Notes: a model not told the origin generated them from the sequence alone. A stretch of 9,030 nt of DNA from JALSHZ01 sp964614535 (GCA_964614535.1 CAZTOZ010000030.1:1-9030), one strand, 5' to 3'. Shown: positions 1 to 6,987, numbered from the stretch's first letter. Program-made: numbers and translations.

Positions 1-40
1 GGCACCGAGATGGGCGACGACACCCCGGAGACGAGCCGAC

Positions 41-69
41 TGGACAGCACCGGCGAGGATAACGATAAT
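41..69 (+). promoter_or_regulatory. sigma70-type promoter of the tRNA-Thr gene
   Basis: TGGACA at 41-46 matches the -35 consensus at 5 of 6 positions and GATAAT at 64-69 matches the -10 consensus at 5 of 6, with an ideal 17-nt spacer. The start would fall near 76, about 17 nt before the mature tRNA. The stretch just after the -10 box (about 71-79, CAGCGCCCG) is GC-rich, as in the discriminators of stringently controlled stable-RNA promoters. The motifs are seen directly; stringent control is inferred. Confidence 0.65.
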
Positions 70-92
70 TCAGCGCCCGACGGTTCAATGAC

Positions 93-168
<76 letters not shown>

Positions 169-227
169 TTTCTCTCTTGATCGTTCGTCGCCTTGCGGGG
201 CGGTTCTCTCGGCTTTCCAGTTTCCAC

Positions 228-260
228 CCAGGCAAGAGATGAGCGGCTTTCCCTGCCTGG
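228..260 (-). terminator. possible weak terminator hairpin between the tRNA and the IMPase gene
   Basis: CCAGGCA (228-234) and TGCCTGG (254-260) form a perfect 7-bp inverted repeat around a 19-nt loop, 10 nt beyond the stop codon of the minus-strand phosphatase gene. There is no U-tract on either strand, so it is at best a Rho-assisted end or an RNA-stabilising hairpin. The octamer GGCTTTCC occurs at 211-218 and again at 245-252 in the same gap. Confidence 0.25.
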
Positions 261-270
261 CTCCGTTACC

Positions 271-1113
271 CTATCCCGCGCCGCTGCCACCGACGGCGGC
301 GGCCTGCACCCATTGGCACCAGAGATCACACAGCGGCGCGCTGGTGGCGGCCACGGCCGAGCGTTTTTCGACCCGGGCCTCGAACACCGGTTCACCGGTC
401 AGTGTGGTGCTGCGGCCACCGGCTTCGGTGAGGATGAGCAGGCCGGCGGCATAGTCCCAGATGTTCTGGGCGCCGTGTAGGTAGAGTTGGCCGCGTCCGG
501 CGGCAATCCAGCACCAGTCGAGGGCAACAGAGCCGATACTGCGCTGAGAGGCGTAGGGTGGTGCGATGGCGAGCCGGGTGGCCAGGTCACGATCCAGCCG
601 TTTGAAATCCACCAATGCAATCGCTTCGTCGAGTCGGCGTTGGTCACTTGCCGCCACCAGCGGCCGTCCATTGAGTTCGGCGCCCTGCCCCACCCGCGCG
701 GCAAAACACTCATCCCGCGTCGGGTCATAGACGATGCCCGCCACCAGGCGCCCGCCGATGACCAGGGCAAGGGAGACGGTGAAGATCGGGATGCCGCTGC
801 TGAAGTTGGAGGTACCGTCGAGGGGATCGAGTATCCAGCAACCCCGGGGCGAGCGCAGCGCAACGACCTGCTCGTCACTGCCCGACTCTTCTCCGAGAAA
901 ACCGAACTGTGGCCAACGCTCTTGCAGAAACCGCTGGGTGCTTTGCTGCATTTGCGTATCGGCCTCCGTCAGCAGGCTGCCGTCGGCTTTGCGGCTGGCG
1001 GTGACGTGGTGATAACGGGGCAGGATTTCCTGCCGGGCCAGCGCGATCAACCCGTTTTTCAGCATTTTCCACTGCACCGGGTCCTGAAATGGCGAAAGGG
1101 GTGGTTTTGTCAT
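271..1113 (-). CDS. inositol monophosphatase family protein
   Basis: This 280-residue cytoplasmic enzyme belongs to the Mg2+-dependent, Li+-sensitive sugar-phosphate phosphatase family (IMPase, SuhB, CysQ relatives). The family signatures appear in order: a KxDGS..TEAD segment at residues 42-52, the metal-binding GEES at 74-77, the core DPLDGT at 96-101 within WILDPLDGTSNF, VYDP at 129-131, and the C-terminal WDYAAG beginning at W219-D220. The metal ligands expected from the family (E75, D96, D99, D220) are present. The length is normal. The substrate cannot be told from sequence: inositol-1-phosphate, 3'-phosphoadenosine 5'-phosphate or another sugar phosphate are all possible. The ATG at 1113 is chosen because it gives the usual N-terminus and lies outside the divergent regulator gene; an in-frame ATG at 1140 adds nine residues. 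Neither has a good Shine-Dalgarno sequence. Confidence 0.9.
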   Translation of the reverse strand: MTKPPLSPFQDPVQWKMLKNGLIALARQEILPRYHHVTASRKADGSLLTEADTQMQQSTQRFLQERWPQFGFLGEESGSDEQVVALRSPRGCWILDPLDGTSNFSSGIPIFTVSLALVIGGRLVAGIVYDPTRDECFAARVGQGAELNGRPLVAASDQRRLDEAIALVDFKRLDRDLATRLAIAPPYASQRSIGSVALDWCWIAAGRGQLYLHGAQNIWDYAAGLLILTEAGGRSTTLTGEPVFEARVEKRSAVAATSAPLCDLWCQWVQAAAVGGSGAG

Positions 1114-1186
1114 GGCGGGAGTCCGGGTTGCGGCGGTCATTTTGTGTTTCAATCCGGGCAATGGGGGATCGGCAGGGCACCCCCAC

Positions 1187-1223
1187 GCATGGCCGGCATG
1201 CCGATCGAGGCGCCAGTATATAT
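1187..1223 (+). promoter_or_regulatory. divergent promoter region with dyad, Crp/Fnr gene side
   Basis: An AT-rich patch TATATAT (1217-1223) is the best -10 candidate in the 129-bp gap. It would start transcription near 1230, just ahead of the regulator ATG at 1243. GCATG (1187-1191) and CATGC (1197-1201) form a perfect inverted repeat around a 5-nt centre, where a -35 box would otherwise sit; no consensus -35 is present. Read on the other strand the same patch includes TATACT and could serve the phosphatase gene with a leader of about 100 nt. A regulator-bound operator is an inference. The dyad is not a consensus Fnr or Crp site. Confidence 0.35.
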
Positions 1224-1242
1224 CAGCAGAGGAACGAGGATC

Positions 1243-1926
1243 ATGACCGAGGGCGACGACAAGATTGCATTGTGGCAACAACAGCGCTGCGCCGACACGC
1301 CGGCGGTGGACGACGCCATCCGCGCGATGCTCGAGGCCTCACAACGGGTGACGGTACCGGCGGGCACGACGGTGTTCCGCCCCCACGATCGCTGCGAGAA
1401 CTATCTGCTGGTCACCCGGGGACGGGTCAAGGTGCTGCTGTTGACGCCCACGGGCCACGAACTGCTGCTGTACCGGGTGGAACCGGGGGAGTCCTGCGTG
1501 CTGACCACCACCTGCCTGATGGCGGCCCGCCCCTACCCGGCCGAGGGCATCACCGAAACCGAGGTGACGGCGCTGATGATTCCAAAGCAGGCTTTCGACC
1601 GGGCAATGGCAGCATCGGCGGCATTTCGCCAGATCGTCTTCGAGCACGTCAGCCACCGCTTTGCGGACATCATCGGACGGATCGAGGCAGTGAAGTTCGC
1701 CGATCTCGACCTGCGCCTGGCCAACGAACTGCTGCGACAGGCCGACGCCGGGGACGTGGTCCACGCCACCCATCAGGCGCTCGCGGCCGAGATCGGCAGC
1801 TCACGCGAGGTGGTATCACGACATCTCAAGGTGTGGGAGCGGGATGGGCTGATCCGGCTGGGCCGCGGGCGAATCGAGCTGATCGATCGGGCGGGTCTGC
1901 GGCGCATCGGCACACTGTCGGTATAG
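1243..1926 (+). CDS. Crp/Fnr family transcriptional regulator
   Basis: This 227-residue DNA-binding regulator has the standard family layout: a cyclic-nucleotide-binding-like beta-barrel at about residues 27-120 (RVTVPAGTTVFRP, LLVTRGRVKVLL, GHELLLYRVEPGE), a long dimerisation helix at about 122-165, and a Crp-type winged helix-turn-helix at about 175-212 with recognition segment SSREVVSRHLKVWERDGL. The barrel lacks the RSA-type phosphate-binding cassette of cAMP-binding Crp and the N-terminal four-cysteine cluster of Fnr. Four cysteines are present (C16, C51, C85, C91), with C85 and C91 spaced as CVLTTTC, so a redox, metal or small-molecule signal is possible but unproven. The ATG at 1243 has a purine-rich Shine-Dalgarno (AGAGGAACGAGGA, about 1228-1240). 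It is divergent from the phosphatase and converges on amrS with 14 bp between stop codons. Its targets are not evident. Confidence 0.9.
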   Translation: MTEGDDKIALWQQQRCADTPAVDDAIRAMLEASQRVTVPAGTTVFRPHDRCENYLLVTRGRVKVLLLTPTGHELLLYRVEPGESCVLTTTCLMAARPYPAEGITETEVTALMIPKQAFDRAMAASAAFRQIVFEHVSHRFADIIGRIEAVKFADLDLRLANELLRQADAGDVVHATHQALAAEIGSSREVVSRHLKVWERDGLIRLGRGRIELIDRAGLRRIGTLSV

Positions 1927-1940
1927 CCTTCCACGCGGCA

Positions 1941-3047
1941 TCACCCGGCCGCGCGGTCACGGAAGTCGGCCAGCCTGACCGCCATCCGCTTGGCCCCCCA
2001 GTCGCCCGGTTGCGGCTCGAACACGCCAGCACAGGGGGTGCCGCAGGATTTGCAGGCGCCGTGTTCGTCCAGGTTCCAGGCGGTGAGCCGGTACCAGTCG
2101 CGCCCGATCAACAACTCGCCGCAGTGGTGGCAATAGGTGCTGTCACCCTCGCGGTTGTGGACATTGCCGGTGTAGGCGTAGCGGACGCCGTTCCCGATCG
2201 CGATGTCACGGGCCCGGACGAGCGTCTCCACCGGCGTCGGCGGCACGTCTTTCATCTTGTAGTCGGGATGGAAGGCGGAGAAGTGCAGCGGCACGTCCGG
2301 CCCCAGCGTACCGACGACCCACCGCGTCAGCGCGTCGATCTCCTCGTCGGAATCGTTGTGGCCGGGGATCAGCAGGGTGGTGATCTCCAGCCAGACGTCG
2401 GTCTCGTGCTTGATGTATTCGAGTGTATCGAGCACCGGCCGCAGATGACCACCGGTGAGCTTGAAATAGAAATCCTCGTCGAAGGATTTGAGATCGACAT
2501 TGGCCGCGTCCATGTATCGATAGAACTCCTTGCGGGGCTCCTCGGTGACATAGCCGGCCGTCACCGCCACCGACCGGATGCCCTTTTCACGACAGGCCTT
2601 GGCGACGTCGATGGCGTATTCGTGGAAGATCACCGGGTCGTTGTAGGTGTAGGCGACACTGCGGCAACCCAGCTCGGCCGCGGCCGCGGCAATCACCTCG
2701 GGCGACGCCTCGTCGGCCAGCGTGTCGATCTCGCGCGACTTGCTGATATCCCAGTTCTGGCAAAACTTGCAGGCGAGGTTGCAGCCCGCGGTGCCGAACG
2801 ACAGCACCGGCGTGCCGGGCAGAAAATGGTTGAGTGGTTTCTTTTCGATCGGATCGATGGCAAAGCCGCTGGAACGACCGTAGGTGGTCAGCACGATCTC
2901 ATCGTCGAGCCGTGCGCGGACGAAGCACAATCCCCGCTGCCCTTCCCGCAGCTTGCAGAATCGCGGGCAGAGATCACACTGGATGCGTCCGTCGTCCAGC
3001 TTGTGCCAGTAACGGGTACTGACGGTGTATTGGTCGCGTTTCAGCAT
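1941..3047 (-). CDS. amrS: AmmeMemoRadiSam system radical SAM enzyme AmrS
   Basis: This 368-residue enzyme matches AmrS in length and all cysteine motifs. An N-terminal CxxCx3C...C knot (C24, C27, C31, C41, in CDLCPRFC and GQRGLC) resembles that of pyruvate-formate-lyase-activating-enzyme relatives. The radical SAM cluster is C89-x3-C93-x2-C96 (CNLACKFC), followed by the family segment AYTYNDPVIFHEY (about 132-144), the ITTLLIPGHND strand (222-232) and HFSAFHPDYKM. The C-terminus carries a rubredoxin-like zinc or iron knot (C306, C309, C332, C335, with C339 nearby). The family is named for its genomic linkage to Memo and AMMECR1 proteins; its reaction is not settled. Neither partner is in this window. 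The ATG at 3047 is preferred over the adjacent ATG at 3050 because the AGGAG at 3054-3058 is then 6 nt away. Confidence 0.93.
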   Translation of the reverse strand: MLKRDQYTVSTRYWHKLDDGRIQCDLCPRFCKLREGQRGLCFVRARLDDEIVLTTYGRSSGFAIDPIEKKPLNHFLPGTPVLSFGTAGCNLACKFCQNWDISKSREIDTLADEASPEVIAAAAAELGCRSVAYTYNDPVIFHEYAIDVAKACREKGIRSVAVTAGYVTEEPRKEFYRYMDAANVDLKSFDEDFYFKLTGGHLRPVLDTLEYIKHETDVWLEITTLLIPGHNDSDEEIDALTRWVVGTLGPDVPLHFSAFHPDYKMKDVPPTPVETLVRARDIAIGNGVRYAYTGNVHNREGDSTYCHHCGELLIGRDWYRLTAWNLDEHGACKSCGTPCAGVFEPQPGDWGAKRMAVRLADFRDRAAG

Positions 3048-3152
3048 CATCGTCTCCTCTTCCGCTATCGAGAACATGGTGCCAAATGTGAACGGCTTCA
3101 AGCCTTGCGCTTGCGCTTCGTCAAACCCGTTCAGATCCAATTCAGGGGTTGC

Positions 3153-3161
3153 TGGTACACT
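3153..3161 (+). promoter_or_regulatory. candidate extended -10 promoter of the lipoprotein operon
   Basis: TGGTACACT (3153-3161) fits an extended -10 element (TGn followed by TACACT, 4 of 6 to consensus). A start near 3168 would give a leader of about 29 nt before the ATG at 3197. The -35 side is weak: TTCAGA at 3130-3135 is 20 nt away. It lies in the 149-bp gap shared with the divergent amrS gene, for which no convincing promoter was found. Confidence 0.35.
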
Positions 3162-3196
3162 TCGTCCATCGACGTTGAACATTGGGGAGTAAGACC

Positions 3197-3802
3197 ATGA
3201 ACAAGACGACCAAGGGCATGGCCGTGGTGACACTGGCCACCGGCCTGGTGCTGCTCGGCGGCTGCGCCACCACGAGGACGCTGGACCCGAACGCCGAGGT
3301 GCACTACGACGCCAACTACGACTTCTCCGACAAAAAGGCGATCGTGGACAAACTCACCAACAGCCTGCTGTCGATCAACACCCTGTCGCAGGCGAAGAAG
3401 CCCGTCATCGTGGTCTATCCCATCGCCAATGAAACCGCCGAACACATCAACACCGCCGGCATCTCCGACGACATCCGCATGGCGCTGATCCGCTCCGGCA
3501 AGTTCCGCTTCATCAACGAGGCCCAGCGCGCCAACATCCAGCGCGAGGCTGGCTATCAGAAGACCCACGTCGATCCCGGCCAGCGCTTCGCCCAGGGCCG
3601 GCAGCTCGGCGCCGACTACATCCTCTCCGGCGCGTTGCGCTCGATCGAGAAAAAACAGCAGAAGCAGATCCGCCTGACGAAAAAGAAGATGGTCTACTAC
3701 AGCCTCAATCTCGAGCTGACCGATCCGACCACCGGCGAAATCGTCTGGGCCGACAAGGTGGAACTGGCTCGCGAGGCATCCCGTCCCATCATCGGCTGGT
3801 AA
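3197..3802 (+). CDS. lpoB: LpoB-like penicillin-binding protein activator, outer-membrane lipoprotein
   Basis: This is a 201-residue lipoprotein. A basic N-terminus and hydrophobic segment (residues 1-22) end in lipobox LGGC with C23 lipidated; alanine at +2 predicts outer-membrane sorting. The mature domain has the LpoB/YcfM fold signatures: KPVIVVYPIANETAEHINT (68-86), the helix SDDIRMALIRSGKFRFI (90-106), QLGADYILSGALRSI (136-150), and VYYSLNLELTDPTTGEIVWAD (167-186). E. coli LpoB (about 213 aa) reaches across the periplasm to stimulate PBP1b; this protein lacks an obvious long proline-rich linker, so its reach or partner may differ. The ATG at 3197 has GGGGAG (3184-3189) 7 nt upstream; the TTG at 3182 was rejected because it lies ahead of that site. 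It leads a likely two-gene operon with the downstream lipoprotein. Confidence 0.85.
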   Translation: MNKTTKGMAVVTLATGLVLLGGCATTRTLDPNAEVHYDANYDFSDKKAIVDKLTNSLLSINTLSQAKKPVIVVYPIANETAEHINTAGISDDIRMALIRSGKFRFINEAQRANIQREAGYQKTHVDPGQRFAQGRQLGADYILSGALRSIEKKQQKQIRLTKKKMVYYSLNLELTDPTTGEIVWADKVELAREASRPIIGW

Positions 3803-3807
3803 GCGGC

Positions 3808-3829
3808 GGGGCGGCGGAGGCGCCGCCCC
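3808..3829 (+). terminator. 9-bp GC hairpin between the two lipoprotein genes
   Basis: GGGGCGGCG (3808-3816) and its exact reverse complement (3821-3829) flank the 4-nt loop GAGG. It starts 5 nt after the lpoB-like stop and ends 12 nt before the next start. No U-tract follows, so full intrinsic termination is unlikely. Attenuation, mRNA end protection after processing, or control of translation of the next gene are alternatives. The structure is seen; the role is inferred. Confidence 0.45.
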
Positions 3830-3841
3830 ACTTCCTCGTCC

Positions 3842-5044
3842 ATGCTGAAGCGAACCACCCTGCTGGTCATCCTGCTGCTCGGCGGCTGCGCGACGATGCC
3901 GCACGATACGGTACGGCATGAGTTTCTCCAGGGCCGGCCGGAAGCGGCCATCGCCACGCTCGACCAGCAACAGGGCACCACCCGCAACCGGCTGCTCACG
4001 CTGATGGAGCGCGGGCTGATCCTGCACAACCTCGGGCGCTACGAAGAGAGCACCCGGGCCTTCATCGCGGCCGAACGGCTGCTGGAGGCGTGGGACTACG
4101 TCAGCGTCTCCGATCAGGCCAAGACACTGGTGGTCAACGACTGGGCCGGCGTCTACAAGGGCGAATACGCCGAACGGCTGTGGATCCACAGCTACCAAAT
4201 GATGAACTACCTGCTGCTGGACGATGCGGAGAAGGCCGCCGTCGAGGCACGCATGGCGCTGAAGGTACTGGACGCCCACGAAGAACCGCTGCGACAGGCA
4301 CTGTTCACCCGTGCGCTGATCGGCCTCGCTTTCGAGGCGGCGGGCAAGTACAACGACGCCTTCATCGAATACAAGAAGCTGGCCGAACAACTGCCCTCGG
4401 CAAAGCTGATCGCACGCCAGCTCTACTGGACCGCGCTGCGCGCCGGTCTCACGACCCAGGCGGAAAAATACCGCGAGCTGCTCACCACCCCGGAGATGCG
4501 CACCGACCCGGACGAGATGGCCGAAGTGGTGGTCTTCATCGCCCACGGCATCATTCCGCAGAAACAGGCCGCCGATCTCTTCATTGCGCCCGACATCCGG
4601 CTTTCATTTCCCGCCTACCCGCAGACCTTCATCGTCAAACCACGCTATCGCGTCGAAGCCGACGGCCAGCGCAGGCCCTTCGAGGAAGTCACCACCCTGC
4701 TGCCGGAGGTGGCCAGTGCCTCGCTGGAGGCCCGCGGCAAGGCGCTGGTGGCGAAGCAGGCGGCACGGGCCAGCATCAAACACAATATCGCCCACCAGGT
4801 GAGAAAGGAGAACGAGCTGGCCGGGAACCTGCTCTCACTGGCCTTCTTTCTGCTCGAGGAGGCCGACACCCGTAGCTGGAGCACCCTGCCGGAGACGCTC
4901 TCCCTGGTGCGGATCCCGCTGCCACCGGGCCGGCACGACCTGACGATCGCCACCGACGGCCCTAGTGGGCGACAGATACTGCTGACACTGCACGACCTCG
5001 AACTCGACAAGGGCCAACGCCTGTTCCGCAAACACCGCTTTTGA
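3842..5044 (+). CDS. COG3014-type TPR-like lipoprotein
   Basis: This is a 400-residue lipoprotein with a short signal peptide (residues 1-15), lipobox LGGC (C16 lipidated) and alanine at +2, so outer-membrane location is predicted. Residues of about 28-220 are helical and read as degenerate TPR-like repeats (LLTLMERGLILHNLGRYEES at 51-70, the WIHSYQMMNYLLLDDAEKAAVEA region, ALIGLAFEAAGKYNDAFIEY at 158-177). The C-terminal 160 residues are a beta-rich region ending FRKHRF. Length and order resemble the uncharacterised COG3014 family, whose members are often encoded next to LpoB-like lipoproteins in gammaproteobacteria (family recall, not searched). It lies 39 bp after the LpoB-like gene, so cotranscription and a shared envelope role are likely. 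The ATG at 3842 has no recognisable Shine-Dalgarno; the hairpin at 3808-3829 precedes it, suggesting coupling or structure-dependent initiation. Confidence 0.75.
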   Translation: MLKRTTLLVILLLGGCATMPHDTVRHEFLQGRPEAAIATLDQQQGTTRNRLLTLMERGLILHNLGRYEESTRAFIAAERLLEAWDYVSVSDQAKTLVVNDWAGVYKGEYAERLWIHSYQMMNYLLLDDAEKAAVEARMALKVLDAHEEPLRQALFTRALIGLAFEAAGKYNDAFIEYKKLAEQLPSAKLIARQLYWTALRAGLTTQAEKYRELLTTPEMRTDPDEMAEVVVFIAHGIIPQKQAADLFIAPDIRLSFPAYPQTFIVKPRYRVEADGQRRPFEEVTTLLPEVASASLEARGKALVAKQAARASIKHNIAHQVRKENELAGNLLSLAFFLLEEADTRSWSTLPETLSLVRIPLPPGRHDLTIATDGPSGRQILLTLHDLELDKGQRLFRKHRF

Positions 5045-5065
5045 CCCCGGCCACGCTGGGTGCTT

Positions 5066-5095
5066 TTGCCCGCCGGGCGGCATGCTTCCTAGAAT
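5066..5095 (+). promoter_or_regulatory. candidate sigma70 promoter of the DUF4202 gene
   Basis: TAGAAT (5090-5095) matches the -10 consensus at 5 of 6 positions. TTGCCC (5066-5071), with an 18-nt spacer, supplies only the TTG of the -35. The spacer contains the short dyad GCCCGCCGGGC (5068-5078). The predicted start near 5102 leaves a leader of about 24 nt. This suggests the DUF4202 gene is transcribed separately from the lipoprotein genes, despite the same orientation and an 81-bp gap. Confidence 0.4.
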
Positions 5096-5125
5096 GGCGA
5101 CTCCCCGACCACCGGAGAAGTCAGC

Positions 5126-5728
5126 ATGAGTGACCCGCAACGCCTGCAACGAACACTCGACCTCATCGACGCCGCCAACGGCGAAGACCCCAACACCGAG
5201 CGCGTCGATGGTCGTGAGGTACCAAAGGAGCTGCTCTATGGCCAGCGCATGTCGGAGATGATCGAACGCTTCCGTCCCGACGCCGACGACGAGATGAAAG
5301 TCGCCGTCCGCGCCCAGCACATCCAGCGCTGGAAATCACCCCGCAGCGATTTTCCGATGAACCGCCAGGGCTATCTCCAGTGGCGTGTCCAGCTCTACAA
5401 GTTCCATGCCGACACCGTTGGCGAGATCATGCAACAGGCGGGCTGGCCGCAGGAGAGCATCGAGCGGGTGAAAAAGGCCGTCGGCAAGAAGGGCATCAAG
5501 GTCAATCCCGACTCGCAACTGCTGGAGGACATCGCCGACCTGGTCTTTCTCGAACACTACATGGAAGCGTTCGTGGAGAAGCACCCGGAATACGACGAAC
5601 AGAAGTGGCTCGACATCATCCGCAAGACTTGGAAGAAGATGTCGGCCGATGCCCAGGCGTTCGCGCTGGCGGGCAAGATCAAACTGCCGGAAAAGCTGAT
5701 CCCATTGATCCAGAAGGCCGTGGCCTGA
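5126..5728 (+). CDS. DUF4202 domain-containing protein
   Basis: This 200-residue, charged, soluble and probably cytoplasmic protein covers the whole DUF4202 family length with no signal peptide or membrane segment. Family hallmarks seen: LIDAANGEDPN (13-23), PKELLYGQRMSEMIERF (33-49), VRAQHIQRW (61-69), GYLQWRVQLYKFHA (82-95), LLEDIADLVFLEHYMEAF (132-149) and IIRKTWKKMS (164-173). Conserved-looking H65, H94, D135 and H144 in an all-helical context are reminiscent of an HD-like metal site, which is my inference; the family has no established reaction that I know of. GGAG (5114-5117) lies 8 nt before the ATG. It converges on nhaA with 12 bp between stop codons and no terminator between them. 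Confidence 0.88.
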   Translation: MSDPQRLQRTLDLIDAANGEDPNTERVDGREVPKELLYGQRMSEMIERFRPDADDEMKVAVRAQHIQRWKSPRSDFPMNRQGYLQWRVQLYKFHADTVGEIMQQAGWPQESIERVKKAVGKKGIKVNPDSQLLEDIADLVFLEHYMEAFVEKHPEYDEQKWLDIIRKTWKKMSADAQAFALAGKIKLPEKLIPLIQKAVA

Positions 5729-5740
5729 GGCCACCGCCGC

Positions 5741-6943
5741 TCATCGGGCCGATGCCGTCGCCCCCTTGGCTGGCAACACCCGTTGCAGAATCAGATACCC
5801 CAACACACCGGACATCAGTGAGCCGATGATGATGCCGAGGCGCTCATCGAACATCCGGCTGGCGCCGGCCTCCTCGAACGCGAGCGATCCGATGAACAGG
5901 CTCATGGTGAAACCGATGCCGCAGAGGGCCGCGGTACCGTAGAGGGACGACCAGGTCATGCCCGTGGGCAAGCGGGCGAGACCGATCTTGATGGCCAGCC
6001 AGCAGATTCCGAAGATCCCCAGCTGCTTGCCGATGAACAATCCCAGCGCAATGCCCAGCGGCACGCCGTGGAGCAACTGCTCCGCCCCCACCCCGGCAAA
6101 GCTGATGCCCGCGTTGGCGAAAGCGAAGATCGGCAGCACGAAGAAGGCGACACCGGAGTGGAGGTCGTGCTCCAGATCCTTCAGCGGCGAATAATCGGGA
6201 TCTCTCCTGGAGCGCAGCGGGATGAACATCGCCAGCACCACGCCGGTCAACGTGGCGTGAACACCCGATTTGAGCATCGCCACCCACATGACGATGCCGA
6301 TCAGCAGGTAGACGCTCTTGGCCTCGACATTGCGCAGGTTGAGAATGGCGAGAATACCGATACAGACGGCGACGATGGCCAACGAGGTAGTGGAGATCTT
6401 GGCCGTGTAGAACAGCGCGATGATGATGATGGCGCCGATGTCGTCGAAAATGGCCAGCGAGGTGAGGAACACCTTGATCGAGACCGGCACGCGCGAACCG
6501 AGCAACGACAGCACACCCAGCGCAAAGGCGATGTCCGTCGCGGCCGGGATCGCCCAGCCCGACAACGCCGTCTCGTCCCCGAGGTTGAAGGCGATGTAGA
6601 TCAGCGCCGGCACCGCCATGCCGCCGATGGCCCCCACGCAGGGCAGGACGATCTTGCGCCAGTCCGACAGCTCCCCTTCGATCAGTTCACGCTTGAGCTC
6701 CAGCCCGACGAGGAAGAAGAACACCGCCATCAAGCCGTCGTTGATCCACAGCAGCAGCGGCTTGGCGACCTCCAGCGCACCGATCTTGACCGCCACCGGC
6801 GTGTCGAGAAACAGATCGTAATAGCTGTGCAACGCCGTATTGGCAAAAACCAGCGCCGCCACCGTGGCGAACATCAGCACGATGCCGCTGGCGGCTTCCA
6901 TCCGGAAAAAATTGGCGATAAACGATCCTTGTGGTTGTTGCAT
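5741..6943 (-). CDS. nhaA: Na+/H+ antiporter NhaA
   Basis: This is a 400-residue inner-membrane antiporter expelling Na+ (or Li+) in exchange for protons, used in pH and salt homeostasis. It has the length and roughly 12 hydrophobic segments of the family. Key residues align with E. coli NhaA at an offset of about +4: D137 (ATDIAFALGVL), the ion-binding pair D167-D168 (FDDIGAI), K306 (GKQLGI), H229 (SGVHAT), and E82/R85 (GLELKREL) of the pH-sensing entrance. The characteristic GIGFTMSLFIGSLAF segment is near the C-terminus. All catalytic residues are intact, so it is predicted functional. The ATG at 6943 is preceded by CGAGGA (6948-6953) at a short spacing of 4 nt. No nhaR-type regulator is adjacent; a palindrome lies in its upstream region (6988-6999). 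Confidence 0.97.
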   Translation of the reverse strand: MQQPQGSFIANFFRMEAASGIVLMFATVAALVFANTALHSYYDLFLDTPVAVKIGALEVAKPLLLWINDGLMAVFFFLVGLELKRELIEGELSDWRKIVLPCVGAIGGMAVPALIYIAFNLGDETALSGWAIPAATDIAFALGVLSLLGSRVPVSIKVFLTSLAIFDDIGAIIIIALFYTAKISTTSLAIVAVCIGILAILNLRNVEAKSVYLLIGIVMWVAMLKSGVHATLTGVVLAMFIPLRSRRDPDYSPLKDLEHDLHSGVAFFVLPIFAFANAGISFAGVGAEQLLHGVPLGIALGLFIGKQLGIFGICWLAIKIGLARLPTGMTWSSLYGTAALCGIGFTMSLFIGSLAFEEAGASRMFDERLGIIIGSLMSGVLGYLILQRVLPAKGATASAR

Positions 6944-6987
6944 CTCGTCCTCGTTCTGATTCCTTGTACGATCGATCCCCGTGCCGG

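Noticed and set aside
169..230. Intrinsic terminator for the tRNA
   Set aside because: The best local stem (CGCC/GGCG at about 189-202) is only 4 bp and no T-run follows it.
487..1242. Long open plus-strand extension upstream of the Crp/Fnr ATG
   Set aside because: It is antisense to the clear inositol-monophosphatase-family gene; the family-like regulator sequence starts at 1243 with its own ribosome site.
1927..1940. Bidirectional terminator between the convergent Crp/Fnr-type gene and amrS
   Set aside because: The 14-bp gap has no inverted repeat or T-run.
1089..3200. Very long plus-strand open frame of about 700 codons
   Set aside because: It is a high-GC shadow of the Crp/Fnr and amrS genes; its translation is low-complexity and matches no family.
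3131..4546. Long minus-strand open frame opposite the lipoprotein genes
   Set aside because: The plus-strand frames carry signal peptides, lipoboxes and family motifs; the minus frame has the composition of a GC-driven antisense frame.
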